25,501 bases of DNA from Bacillota bacterium (GTDB lineage: Bacteria > Bacillota > Bacilli > Paenibacillales > Paenibacillaceae), in NCBI GenBank assembly GCA_023418755.1, contig JAEZZE010000124.1, positions 1 to 25,501 of the forward strand, written 5' to 3'. The translations under genes and the position numbers were made by a program. Positions 16,826 through 24,213 of the stretch are shown piece after piece. Each line of letters opens with the position of its first letter. The stretch's first letter is position 1. Under the pieces are notes generated by a model. That model worked only from the letters and a program-made list of their open reading frames with translations, searched no databases and had not been told where the DNA came from.

Positions 16826-17632
16826 TTGGAGAAGAGGGGTTTGCTCGTCGTCAGCCACGGTTCCAGGGAACTCGGCTGGGTGGATCTGGTGGACGATACG
16901 ATCAACTCCGTAAGCTCGAGGTTAGCGCCGGAGTTGATCGTGGAAGCCGTGTTCCTCGAATTGGTGGAAGGGCGGCTCATTCAAGACGGGATCGACCGTC
17001 TGCTTGCCGAAGGCGTGACGGAAGCGCTGGCGCTTCCGTTGTTCGTCTCTTCCGGCAGCACTCACGCGAACGAGATAGGCTGGGCGCTGGGCGCTTATCC
17101 GGAGCCGGGCACCGAGACCGAGCTGGAGCTCTTCGAGCTTGGCGGGCTGCGAATCGATTACGGGCATCCGATGGGCGAGGCTCCGGAGATCCAAAGCATC
17201 GTGCTGGACAGATTGAAGCGGCTTTCCGAGGAGCCCTCCGAGGAGAGTATTCTGCTCATCGGCCACGGCAGCGAAGAGGCCGGCTTCCGCGAGAGCTGGG
17301 AGCGGGAGCTGGGCGGGATCGCGGAACGGGCGGCGGCGCAAGGCGGCTACCGGTCCTGGGCGACGGCGCTGCTGCTGCCGAATCAGGTCGGGGAGCGAAT
17401 CGCCGAGATCCGGCGCGATAGGCCCGATCATCGTATTTTGACGGTTGGGCTTTTTCTTAGCGAAGGTTATTTTACGCGGACGGTTATTCCCCGCCATCTG
17501 GAGAGTTCGGGCGGGCTTGAAGCATGCCGTTACGACGGCGCGGCTCTGATGCCGCATCCGGGCGTCGCCGCATGGGTCGAGCGGCAGGCGCGGGAGTGGC
17601 TGGAACGATTGGAACAAGTGAAACGGCGGTAA
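16826..17632 (+). CDS. Two-domain CbiX-like sirohydrochlorin chelatase family protein
   Basis: This 268-residue cytoplasmic protein has two tandem CbiX-type domains. CbiX and SirB insert Co or Fe into sirohydrochlorin for cobalamin or sirohaem. The first domain has LLVVSHGSRE with the metal-binding-type His11 and a second family motif LPLFVSSGSTHANEI; the second has LLIGHGSEEAGF and VGLFLSEGYFTRTVIP. I chose TTG 16826, with AAAGGGG about 8 bases upstream, because the ATG at 16787 lies inside the promoter. No other tetrapyrrole gene is nearby, so the substrate is open. It may be a stand-alone chelatase or a paralogue with another metal-related role. Confidence 0.82.
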   Translation: MEKRGLLVVSHGSRELGWVDLVDDTINSVSSRLAPELIVEAVFLELVEGRLIQDGIDRLLAEGVTEALALPLFVSSGSTHANEIGWALGAYPEPGTETELELFELGGLRIDYGHPMGEAPEIQSIVLDRLKRLSEEPSEESILLIGHGSEEAGFRESWERELGGIAERAAAQGGYRSWATALLLPNQVGERIAEIRRDRPDHRILTVGLFLSEGYFTRTVIPRHLESSGGLEACRYDGAALMPHPGVAAWVERQAREWLERLEQVKRR

Positions 17633-17744
17633 AGCGGTAAGGGCGGGCCTTGCCTGCCCGAGCCGGAATGGGCTTCCGTATACGGGGTTCAATCTGCCCG
17701 TCGGAACGGGCAACCAGGGATAGAGATAATGAGAGGGGATCCTG
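17633..17744. other. Intergenic region with two GC-rich hairpins
   Basis: A hairpin at 17641-17659 (GGGCGGGC-CTT-GCCTGCCC, one G-U) and another at 17695-17712 (TGCCCGT-CGGA-ACGGGCA) lie in front of dgkB. Neither has a T-run. The CTGCCCG segments in both arms are similar, so alternative pairing between the two is possible. No clear promoter was seen; dgkB may be read through from the CbiX-like gene. Confidence 0.45.
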
Positions 17745-18692
17745 TTGGATATCATTCGGGCACGATTAATCTATAACCCGACCTCCGGTCGGGAAGAGGC
17801 CAAGCGTAAGCTGGGCTCGATTTTGCAGCGTTTGGAGAAGGGCGGCATAGAGACGTCCTGCCATGCGACGGAGGGGAAGGGAGACGCGATTCGGGCTGCC
17901 GTGGAGGCGGCGGAACGCGGCTTTGACATGGTCATTTCCGCAGGCGGCGACGGTACTTTGAACGAGGTCGTGAACGGCTTGTCCGTATGTGATGTGAGAC
18001 CCTCGCTGGGCATTCTTCCGCTCGGAACGACGAACGATTTCGCGCGGGCGCACGGCATTCCGCGGAAATGGGAGGACGCGTGCGATCTGATCACGCGCCG
18101 GTATACGAAGCCGGTCGACGTCGGTCAGGCGAACGACCGGTACTTCATCAACATCGCCGGCGGCGGTTCGCTGACCGAGCTGACCTACGAAGTTCCGAGC
18201 AGGCTGAAGACGATGGTCGGTCAGCTTGCCTATTATATGAAGGGATTGGAGAAGATTACGCGTCTCCATCCTACCCGCATGCAAATTAAAGCCGAAGGGG
18301 TCGGGGAGTTCGACGAGGAGTTCATGCTGTTCCTGATCGCCAACAGCAACTCCGTGGCGGGCTTCGACCGCCTGGCTCCGCATGCGAGCACTTGCGACGG
18401 CGTATTCGACGTGCTCGCTCTGCGCAAGTGCAATCTGGCGGAGTTCATTCGTCTTGCGACGATCGTGCTTCGCGGGGAAGAAATTCTGGACGATCCGCAC
18501 ATCATCCATTTCCAGACGAACCGGGTCGAAGTGGAATCGGGCGATCGCGTACAGCTGAACGTGGACGGCGAGTTCGGGGGCACGCTCCCTTGCTCGTTTA
18601 ATCTGCTGCCTGCGCACATCAACGTGATCATGGACGAGCACGGAGAGTCGACCTACAGCAAGCATGGCGCGGGACGGGCGTTGCAGCTATGA
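17745..18692 (+). CDS. dgkB: Diacylglycerol kinase (DgkB/YerQ family)
   Basis: This 315-residue soluble lipid kinase phosphorylates diacylglycerol to phosphatidate and recycles the diacylglycerol formed during lipoteichoic acid synthesis. The nucleotide-binding signature GGDGTLNEV starts at residue 67. Further family features are YNPTSGR at residue 10 and GTTNDFARA near residue 95. The length matches DgkB (about 300). The start is TTG 17745 with GAGAGGGGA 5 bases upstream. It overlaps rlmCD by the four bases ATGA. The same pair, yerQ-yefA, is adjacent in B. subtilis, which supports both calls. Confidence 0.92.
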   Translation: MDIIRARLIYNPTSGREEAKRKLGSILQRLEKGGIETSCHATEGKGDAIRAAVEAAERGFDMVISAGGDGTLNEVVNGLSVCDVRPSLGILPLGTTNDFARAHGIPRKWEDACDLITRRYTKPVDVGQANDRYFINIAGGGSLTELTYEVPSRLKTMVGQLAYYMKGLEKITRLHPTRMQIKAEGVGEFDEEFMLFLIANSNSVAGFDRLAPHASTCDGVFDVLALRKCNLAEFIRLATIVLRGEEILDDPHIIHFQTNRVEVESGDRVQLNVDGEFGGTLPCSFNLLPAHINVIMDEHGESTYSKHGAGRALQL

Positions 18693-20221
18693 GGAGCGGC
18701 GGTAAGGGAAGCGGAAATGAGATGAAGTCGGGTCGCGGCGGTAGAAGTAGCGGGACCAGAGGGAGCGGGGCGCGTACTCCACCTTCGACGCTGGCCGGTG
18801 TTCCGGTTCAGGTTGGGCAGCGGATCGAGAGCGATATCGTCGGTCTGACGCATGACGGAGAAGGGGTTGGCCGAGTAGAGGGCTATACCCTTTTTGTTCG
18901 TGGTGCACTGCCCGGAGAGCGGGTGCGAGCAGAAGTACTGAGCATCGGCAAATCGTTCGGCCGCGCTCAGATGACGGAGATTGTGGATCGAGGCACGGGA
19001 GGACGCGTTGAACCGCCTTGTCCCATCCACGACACATGCGGCGGCTGCCAGCTTCAGCATCTGGACTACCAGGAGCAGCTCAAGTGGAAGCGACAGCATG
19101 TTGTCGATAATCTGCAGCGGATCGGGAAGCTTCAAGTGGCTGGGGATCAATCAGGAATAGATGAAGAGTCTATAAGCGATTGTTCAGCCGTTATCGTGCA
19201 TCCGACGATCGGAATGGACGAGCCTTGGCGCTATCGGAATAAAGCTCAGGTTCCGATCGGTCATGGCGAAGGCGGACTGATCGGAGGCTTCTACGAGATG
19301 GGCAGCCACGACATCGTCGAGATGGATTCGTGCCTCATCCAACAGGAAGAGAACGAAGAAACAGTACGGGCTGTTAAGGAAACTGCGCGAATGCTGGGAA
19401 TATCCCCGTACAACCGGGCGACAGGCCGCGGTCTGCTGCGGCATGTCGTTGTGCGCCATGCACGGACGACAGGGCAGCGAATGGTCGTTCTTGTCACGAA
19501 CGGGCGCGATATCCCTCACGCTCAGGAGCTGGTCGAGTTAATCCGAGAGCGGGTTCCCGGTATCGCAAGCATCTATCAGAACATCCAGACGGCCGAGACC
19601 CCCGTCGTCTTCGGAGACGAAACCCGCACCATGTGGGGCGAAGACGTCATCTACGACGAAATTGACGGCATCCAATTCGCCATCTCGCCTCGTTCGTTCT
19701 TCCAGGTCAATCCCGAACAGACCGTTCGTCTATACGGTAAAGCGGTGGAATACGCCGGACTAACCGGAAAGGAAACCGTCATCGACGCTTATTGCGGCAT
19801 CGGCACGATCTCTTTATTCCTTGCAAGAAATGCCGATCGCGTATTCGGCGTGGAGATCGTTCCGGAAGCAATCGAAGATGCTCGCAGGAACGCCACGATC
19901 AACGGAATGAACAACGTGGAATTCGAGGTTGGCGCATCGGAGATCGTCATGCCCCGCTGGCAAGCGAAAGGGATTACGCCGGACGTCATCGTCGTCGATC
20001 CTCCTCGCAAAGGGTGCGACCCGGCTTTGATTGCAACCATGCTGGAATTAAAACCGACTCGCATCGTCTATGTTTCATGTAACCCTTCGACTTTGGCTCG
20101 GGATTTGAGGTTGCTTGAAGATGGGGGTTATAGGACGGTGGAGGTTCAGCCGGTGGATATGTTTCCGCATACCGTTCACGTAGAATCGGTGGCTTTATTG
20201 GTGAAGAATGGTACAGCATAA
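18689..20221 (+). CDS. rlmCD: 23S rRNA (uracil-C5) methyltransferase RlmCD (RumA/YefA family)
   Basis: This 510-residue enzyme transfers a methyl group from SAM to C5 of uridines in 23S rRNA; the B. subtilis homologue modifies U747 and U1939. The N-terminal ~35 residues are a Gly/Arg/Ser-rich extension, followed by a TRAM domain (about 38-100). Iron-sulfur cysteines C111, C117, C120 and C215 are visible. The methyltransferase domain has DAYCGIGTISL at 367-377, VVDPPRKGCD at 436-445 and catalytic Cys464 in YVSCNPSTLA. The start ATG 18689 overlaps dgkB; ATG 18722 is an alternative with GGGAAGCGG upstream. The 3' end is followed by a mobile element, a known integration hotspot. Its second half is AT-richer than the upstream genes. 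Confidence 0.93.
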   Translation: MRSGGKGSGNEMKSGRGGRSSGTRGSGARTPPSTLAGVPVQVGQRIESDIVGLTHDGEGVGRVEGYTLFVRGALPGERVRAEVLSIGKSFGRAQMTEIVDRGTGGRVEPPCPIHDTCGGCQLQHLDYQEQLKWKRQHVVDNLQRIGKLQVAGDQSGIDEESISDCSAVIVHPTIGMDEPWRYRNKAQVPIGHGEGGLIGGFYEMGSHDIVEMDSCLIQQEENEETVRAVKETARMLGISPYNRATGRGLLRHVVVRHARTTGQRMVVLVTNGRDIPHAQELVELIRERVPGIASIYQNIQTAETPVVFGDETRTMWGEDVIYDEIDGIQFAISPRSFFQVNPEQTVRLYGKAVEYAGLTGKETVIDAYCGIGTISLFLARNADRVFGVEIVPEAIEDARRNATINGMNNVEFEVGASEIVMPRWQAKGITPDVIVVDPPRKGCDPALIATMLELKPTRIVYVSCNPSTLARDLRLLEDGGYRTVEVQPVDMFPHTVHVESVALLVKNGTA

Positions 20222-20349
20222 TATAATCCTTATATTTACTGGATTTTTCGATATGGTACAGATTCAAAAAGTTAATAGTACAGAGGACGGAAATTAGACT
20301 TGATGTAAAATTGATGTAAAAATCGATCAGAAGTTAGCCCAAATGAACC
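20222..20349. other. Presumed element-chromosome junction after rlmCD
   Basis: This AT-rich gap separates the rlmCD stop from the integrase gene. ATGGTACAG occurs twice, once at the rlmCD end (about 20208-20216) and once near 20253, and could be part of an attachment core. The perfect tandem repeat at 20300-20321 lies here too. The exact attL boundary cannot be set without the empty site or attR. Confidence 0.4.
20300..20321. repeat. Perfect tandem 11-mer TTGATGTAAAA, two copies
   Basis: Copies lie at 20300-20310 and 20311-20321 with no gap. Short tandem repeats near the attachment site are typical arm-type binding sites for the N-terminal domain of tyrosine integrases. That role is inferred from position alone. 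Confidence 0.55.
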
Positions 20350-20379
20350 GAAGACGCCAGGAAATACCTAGGCGTCTTC
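20350..20379. terminator. Hairpin between rlmCD and integrase 3' ends
   Basis: GAAGACGCC (20350-20358) pairs perfectly with GGCGTCTTC (20371-20379), with an inner AGG/CCT. It lies directly after the integrase stop and between convergent genes. The T-content on either side is modest (ATTATTG on the plus strand), so termination efficiency is uncertain. Confidence 0.6.
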
Positions 20380-20380
20380 A

Positions 20381-21559
20381 TTATTGTCCTTGTGCAGCTT
20401 TAGATGTAAAGAATGATTCGAATTTATCAGCAGCGGCTTGATCTGCAGTTCGAAGAGCATGGCCGTAAATATTCATTGTTGTAGTAATGCTTCCGTGTCC
20501 TAACCGTTCTGAAATGATTTTGGCATGAACACCTTGGTTAATCAGAATTGTAGCCGAGGTATGCCGAAGATCATGGAATCGAATGTATCGAAACCCGTTT
20601 TTCTTAACGAACTGTCGAAACCAAAGATAGGGCCGTTCATGATGGAAAGGTTGTCCATCTGAATGTGAAAACATAAAAAACCAATTGCCGCCGCGCCATG
20701 CATCCCCGATGTCATTTCGTTCTTGCATTCTGTAGTCGTAATATTCTTTTAGCTCTTTAAGCATTGAGCTTGGTAATGCAACTTTACGAATGGATTTCTT
20801 TGTCTTAGGCTGTTTCACGATAATTTCACCTTTCAGAGCATGGATCATGCTCTCTGAAACATCTAACACGCCCGTGTTAAAATCAAGATGCTTCCATTCA
20901 AGTCCAAGCAACTCACTCCGTCGTAACCCAGTTGTAAGAGCTAAAGTAATCATTATCCTCCAGTGATAAGGTTCACGTTGCAGTGCTCGAAGCATCTGTT
21001 CTACTTCAGCTTCGTCGTAAGGGATGAGCTCCTTTGAAAGGACTTTTGGTTTTTGCACGTCATCTACTGGATTTCGCTTAATTATTCTCCATTCAACAGC
21101 ACGTTTGAGTATGTTTTTTAAGATGCGGTGCTGAATTTCGATTGTTCCAGAGGCTAACCCTCCGCTTTTTTTATCTCCGCGGCTGCCTTCCTTTTCAAGT
21201 TGATCAAGAAAATTCACGATATGAAGCGGTTTGATTTCATCTAGTCTTAGATGTTGAAAGTACGGAAGAATTCAGGTCTTTAGATTCGAGTCGTAAGTAT
21301 ACAGTGTCTTGTATCCCAAATGTTTTACGGCATATTTATTGTGCCATTCCTCAACAAACGCCCCAAACGTCATCTTTTGCGGGGCGATATACTCTCCTGC
21401 TTCAACTTCTTGCCGGAATTTCGCATATTCACTTTCAGCTTCTCGTTTTGTCCGACAATGTATGGTCTTGGTATGTCTAATATATTTTCCATTGGCGTTT
21501 TTGCCCATGCTTACTGTCAAGAACCAAGAATTTTCGCTTCGCTTCTGAATATTGGCCAT
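20381..21559 (-). pseudogene. int: Tyrosine recombinase integrase, interrupted by in-frame TGA
   Basis: The gene reads as one frame of 392 codons from ATG 21559 to the TAA at 20381, except for a TGA at codon 96 (21274-21272). Up to that codon it encodes the arm-binding AP2-like N-terminus, MANIQKRSENSWFLTVSMGK; after it the core-binding and catalytic domains continue in the same frame. The catalytic residues are intact in full-length numbering: Arg213 (TTGLRRSELL), H329-x-x-R332 (HDLRH), His355 (LGHGS) and Tyr365. A CGA-to-TGA change would explain the stop. Length and layout match integrases of ICEs and prophages of Firmicutes. The IS21 element also separates the ATG from its ribosome binding site. 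It lies next to rlmCD, a usual target gene. Confidence 0.88.
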
Positions 21560-21561
21560 TT
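21557..21561. repeat. Left target-site duplication CATTT of the IS21 element
   Basis: CATTT precedes the terminal TG of the IS at 21562 and recurs after its terminal CA at 23977-23981. The CAT is the complement of the integrase start codon. Five bases is a usual duplication size for the IS21 family. Confidence 0.85.
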
Positions 21562-21680
21562 TGAATATTTCAGTGCGGCGGAGCCGCTGAGTTAATGAGT
21601 GAGAGCCACGATGTTAATGAAATAGAGCCACCGTGTTAATGGGCAGAGCCACCTCGGGTGAGGCGGCTCCTTCGTGCATT
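21562..21680. repeat. IS21 left end with multiple terminal repeats
   Basis: It contains four GAGCC(A/G)C units spaced 22, 22 and 21 bases apart, each with GTTAATG about 11-12 bases downstream of its start. At the inner side a GAGCC-CCTC / GAGG-GGCTC hairpin (about 21646-21670) lies right after the istB stop. These repeats are the expected IstA binding sites. Confidence 0.8.
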
Positions 21681-22424
21681 TTACAACGAAATACCTTTTC
21701 GCTTGCGCATAGAATCCTCACCGTCGATCAGCATGTGGTACGAATTATGAACGATGCGATCGAGGATGGCGTCAGCCATCGTCTGCTCGCTGATCTTCTC
21801 GTGCCAGCCTTCCGGCGCAAATTGCGAGATAAAAATCGTGGAGACGTTCTGATGCCGCGCCTCGATGATCTCAAGCAAATCACGGGATTCGGTTGCCGTG
21901 AGTGAAACGAGCAACCACTCATCAAGGATGAGCAGGCTGATCTTTTGGTATTGGGCGATCACTTTCTTGTACGTGCCCTCGCCGCGAGCGACAGCCAAAT
22001 CGGTCAATAGTTCCGGCAGCCGAACGTATTTGGTGGCCAGAAACTGCCGACACGCGGACATGCCCAGTGCACAGCCGATGTAGGTTTTCCCGGCGCCGGA
22101 AGCGCCCATCAGGATGACGTTGTGCTTCTCTTGAACAAAGTTGCCGGTGGACAGCCGTAGGATTTGAGCTTGATCCAGACGCCGATCGGCGTGGTACTCG
22201 ATATCTTCGACGCAAGCATGGGGATAGCGCAGCGTTGCCTTTTTGATGAGCTTGTCCAGATGATTGTTTTTCCGCCTGATCCACTCCGCATCGACAAGAA
22301 GGCCGAGGCGTTCCTCAAAAGATAGTGTGTTAAAAGACGGCTGTTGCAATTGTTCCCGGAACTGCTCGGCCATAACGCTAAGCTTCATGCTGATGAGCTT
22401 GCTCACTGTCGTTTCGTTCACCAT
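21681..22424 (-). CDS. istB: IstB, IS21 transposition helper ATPase
   Basis: This 247-residue DnaC-like AAA+ ATPase assists the IstA transposase in target selection. Walker A is GASGAGKT at residues 107-114 and Walker B is LLILDEW with D168-E169. The N-terminal ~95 residues are the helical IS21-type domain (SKLISMKLSVMAEQFREQL). The length (about 250) is normal. The ATG lies 2 bases after the istA stop, with GGGAGG inside the istA end, so translation is coupled. The gene looks intact. Confidence 0.94.
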   Translation of the reverse strand: MVNETTVSKLISMKLSVMAEQFREQLQQPSFNTLSFEERLGLLVDAEWIRRKNNHLDKLIKKATLRYPHACVEDIEYHADRRLDQAQILRLSTGNFVQEKHNVILMGASGAGKTYIGCALGMSACRQFLATKYVRLPELLTDLAVARGEGTYKKVIAQYQKISLLILDEWLLVSLTATESRDLLEIIEARHQNVSTIFISQFAPEGWHEKISEQTMADAILDRIVHNSYHMLIDGEDSMRKRKGISL

Positions 22425-22426
22425 GA

Positions 22427-23857
22427 TTATTTTTTCCTCCCGTAATAGCTTGCTCCACGCGTAAAGCCGTGCGGGTTTGCGGGACGCGTAGTCGCGTCTG
22501 CCTCAATTGTTGCGGCTTGTTCCTTCACTGCACGGTCCTGACCGGACTTCAGAATGGTGCTGACGTGTTTAAATCCAGGATTGGGGGTGTAGCCGAGTGC
22601 TTTGGCACAGGCCGCTTCAACGCGAACGAGCGAATACCGGTCTGCGAGCTTCAACACGCCCATACAGGCTTTGTAGCCTTGTTGTTCGACCCGATGTCCG
22701 GTCAAAATGGCACGAATGACGACAGCGGTGCTGGGGCCAACCTGTTCCGCCCAAGCAATGAAGCGCTCGGCGTTCCATTGCGCATACTGCTTATGTTTGT
22801 CGGGCATATGATCGGCCAGCGTATGATATTGCCCTGGTCGACCATAGAGCCGCGGATGCGAACAGATCCGATGGTGGTTGTAAAACACTTCGATAACGCC
22901 GCGCGTGATGCGAACTTCCACTTTGTGCTTGATGTATTCGTACGGCACGCTGTAGTGCATCTTGTCTACGGCTATGTGATAATTGAACTGTACGGTGGCC
23001 ACTTTCCAGGTGGCGCTTTCGTACGCGCAAGAGGGCAGAGGCAAGAGCGTGTGTTTTTCCTCGTCCAGGAACGCGCTCAGCCGGCTGCCCGGTCTTTTCT
23101 GAAACGGTCGTTTATTGAACGCCGTCAGCTTCTCAAAAATGGCCGTGTTCAATTCCGCCACCGTAAAGAACGTATGCTGGCGCAAAGCAGCCAGAATCCA
23201 GGTGGAGACGACCCCGACGGTTCCTTCGACGCTGGCTTTGTCTTTGGGTTTGCGGACACGGGCTGGTATGACGGCCGTACCGTAGTGCTCCGCCATTTCA
23301 TGATACGTCTTGTTAATAACGGGAGAATACCAGGAGGATTTTTCAACGCCGGTTTTGAGGTTGTCCGGCACGAGGATTTTCGTCACGCCACCGAAGTGGG
23401 CAAATGCATGGATATGGGCGGTCGTCCAGCTTTCCTGACTCTGGGACAGGAAGCCCTCCACATAGGCATACTGGCTGCTGGAGAGCGCGGCGACGAAGAT
23501 ATACACTGGCAACATCTCACCCGTTTCGGCATCTACGATTGTCGCCGTTTGCCCGGCCCAATCTACCTCCATCTGCTCACCGGGCTTTCGCTGGATATGC
23601 ATCGTTGCTTTTGTAGTGGCAGCGTACTTCTGATAGTAATTGCAGAACTGGGTGTACTTTAAAGGGAGCTCACGGTTAAGTCGGCAGGTCTCGCAATATT
23701 CATGCCAAAGCAGGCTGAGCGTAACGCCGCTCTTCGCCAATTCCCGATGGAGATATTCGCAATCCGGGATCTTACGCGAAGAGACTTGCGCTTTCTCGGG
23801 GAACAACAGGTACTGCAGATCGTCGTCCGCCACATCTTCCGGCAGCGGCCATGCCAA
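22427..23857 (-). CDS. istA: IstA, IS21 transposase lacking its N-terminal helix-turn-helix
   Basis: This 476-residue DDE transposase has all three catalytic acids: D99 (MEVDWAGQT), D165 (VPDNLKTG) and E211 (KDKASVEGT). The C-terminal beta-barrel and tail are present (HYSVPYEYIKHKVEVRI). IstA of this subgroup normally has about 40-60 more residues at the N-terminus with a helix-turn-helix. Here the frame opens at TTG 23857 as (M)AWPLPEDVADDD, which is usually internal, with an in-frame TAG directly before it and no ribosome binding site. Only 119 bases separate it from the IS end. A 5' deletion is likely, so the copy may be unable to move by itself. Confidence 0.85.
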   Translation of the reverse strand: MAWPLPEDVADDDLQYLLFPEKAQVSSRKIPDCEYLHRELAKSGVTLSLLWHEYCETCRLNRELPLKYTQFCNYYQKYAATTKATMHIQRKPGEQMEVDWAGQTATIVDAETGEMLPVYIFVAALSSSQYAYVEGFLSQSQESWTTAHIHAFAHFGGVTKILVPDNLKTGVEKSSWYSPVINKTYHEMAEHYGTAVIPARVRKPKDKASVEGTVGVVSTWILAALRQHTFFTVAELNTAIFEKLTAFNKRPFQKRPGSRLSAFLDEEKHTLLPLPSCAYESATWKVATVQFNYHIAVDKMHYSVPYEYIKHKVEVRITRGVIEVFYNHHRICSHPRLYGRPGQYHTLADHMPDKHKQYAQWNAERFIAWAEQVGPSTAVVIRAILTGHRVEQQGYKACMGVLKLADRYSLVRVEAACAKALGYTPNPGFKHVSTILKSGQDRAVKEQAATIEADATTRPANPHGFTRGASYYGRKK

Positions 23858-23976
23858 CTATCCATTTTACCGGAGAAGGTCGGAGGTGGCTCTCATGATT
23901 AACATCGTGGCTCTATTTCGTTAACAGGGTGGCTCTCACTCATTAACTCAATGGCTCTCTGGCACCGAAATACTCA
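23858..23976. repeat. IS21 right end with multiple terminal repeats
   Basis: The plus strand shows GTGGCTC at 23886, 23907 and 23929 and ATGGCTC at 23951, spacing 21, 22 and 22, mirroring the left end. The outermost GGCACCGAAATACTCA ends the element at 23976. The istA promoter should lie here, but no consensus was clear. Confidence 0.8.
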
Positions 23977-23981
23977 CATTT
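23977..23981. repeat. Right target-site duplication CATTT of the IS21 element
   Basis: This is the second copy of CATTT. On the minus strand it reads AAATG and is followed directly by the IS bases TGA, so the displaced integrase ATG is followed at once by a stop. Confidence 0.85.
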
Positions 23982-23988
23982 TAATAAA

Positions 23989-23995
23989 TCACCTC
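23989..23995 (-). promoter_or_regulatory. Stranded ribosome binding site of the integrase gene
   Basis: GAGGTGA on the minus strand lies 9-10 bases before the ATG of the right-hand CATTT copy. Removing the IS restores GAGGTGA, an A/T spacer, ATG and the integrase coding sequence. It shows where the gene was initiated before the insertion. Confidence 0.75.
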
Positions 23996-24006
23996 AATAA
24001 TCAGGA

Positions 24007-24037
24007 ATTTTAGTTTGGTAATACTTGGTATTGTCCA
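24007..24037 (-). promoter_or_regulatory. Possible integrase promoter with dyad in the spacer
   Basis: On the minus strand TGGACA (24037-24032) and TAAAAT (24012-24007) are 19 bases apart. The spacer contains the perfect dyad AATAC-N3-GTATT (24020-24032). A 19-base spacer with a dyad is the layout of MerR-type promoters, but the dyad could equally be a repressor operator. Without the IS it would drive the integrase gene. Confidence 0.4.
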
Positions 24038-24043
24038 TTAATG

Positions 24044-24072
24044 AAAAAATGAGACCTTAGAGAAGTCTCATT
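24044..24072 (-). terminator. Factor-independent terminator, minus strand
   Basis: AATGAGAC (24048-24055) pairs perfectly with GTCTCATT (24065-24072) across nine bases; on the minus strand it is followed by TTTTTTC. It would insulate the integrase promoter from upstream minus-strand transcription, perhaps from a lost or decayed gene at 24073-24240. Confidence 0.75.
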
Positions 24073-24179
24073 CGACTTTATACACTTAACATGAACGTCA
24101 TCATTAGGTGAATGTGTATGTCCGAGAGGGGAATGTACTTCAAAAAAAGGAACGTCAGCTACGGCAGAAATTAGATTAT

Positions 24180-24188
24180 GGGGGGGGG
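24180..24188. repeat. G9 homopolymer
   Basis: Nine consecutive G residues on the plus strand are unusual in this AT-rich stretch. It may be a true slippage site in a gene remnant or a sequencing artefact. Confidence 0.8.
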
Positions 24189-24213
24189 TCTTGTTTAACC
24201 GAAGGACCTGTAA

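Larger units (their letters stand above)
21562..23976 (-). mobile_element. IS21-family insertion sequence, 2415 bp
   Basis: The ends are 5'-TG at 21562 and CA-3' at 23976. They form a long imperfect inverted repeat that starts TGAATATTTCAGTGC at the left and, reverse-complemented, TGAGTATTTCGGTGCC at the right. Each end carries four GAGCC(AC)-type repeats about 21-22 bases apart (left 21581, 21603, 21625, 21646; right 23886, 23907, 23929, 23951), the multiple-terminal-repeat layout of IS21. It encodes IstA and IstB on the minus strand and is flanked by CATTT duplications. The insertion is thus recent and precise. Confidence 0.92.

Noticed and set aside
22469..23662. 397-residue open frame on the plus strand inside the IS
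   Set aside because: It runs opposite to istA, whose DDE residues are clear. The frame has no ribosome binding site or recognisable domain.
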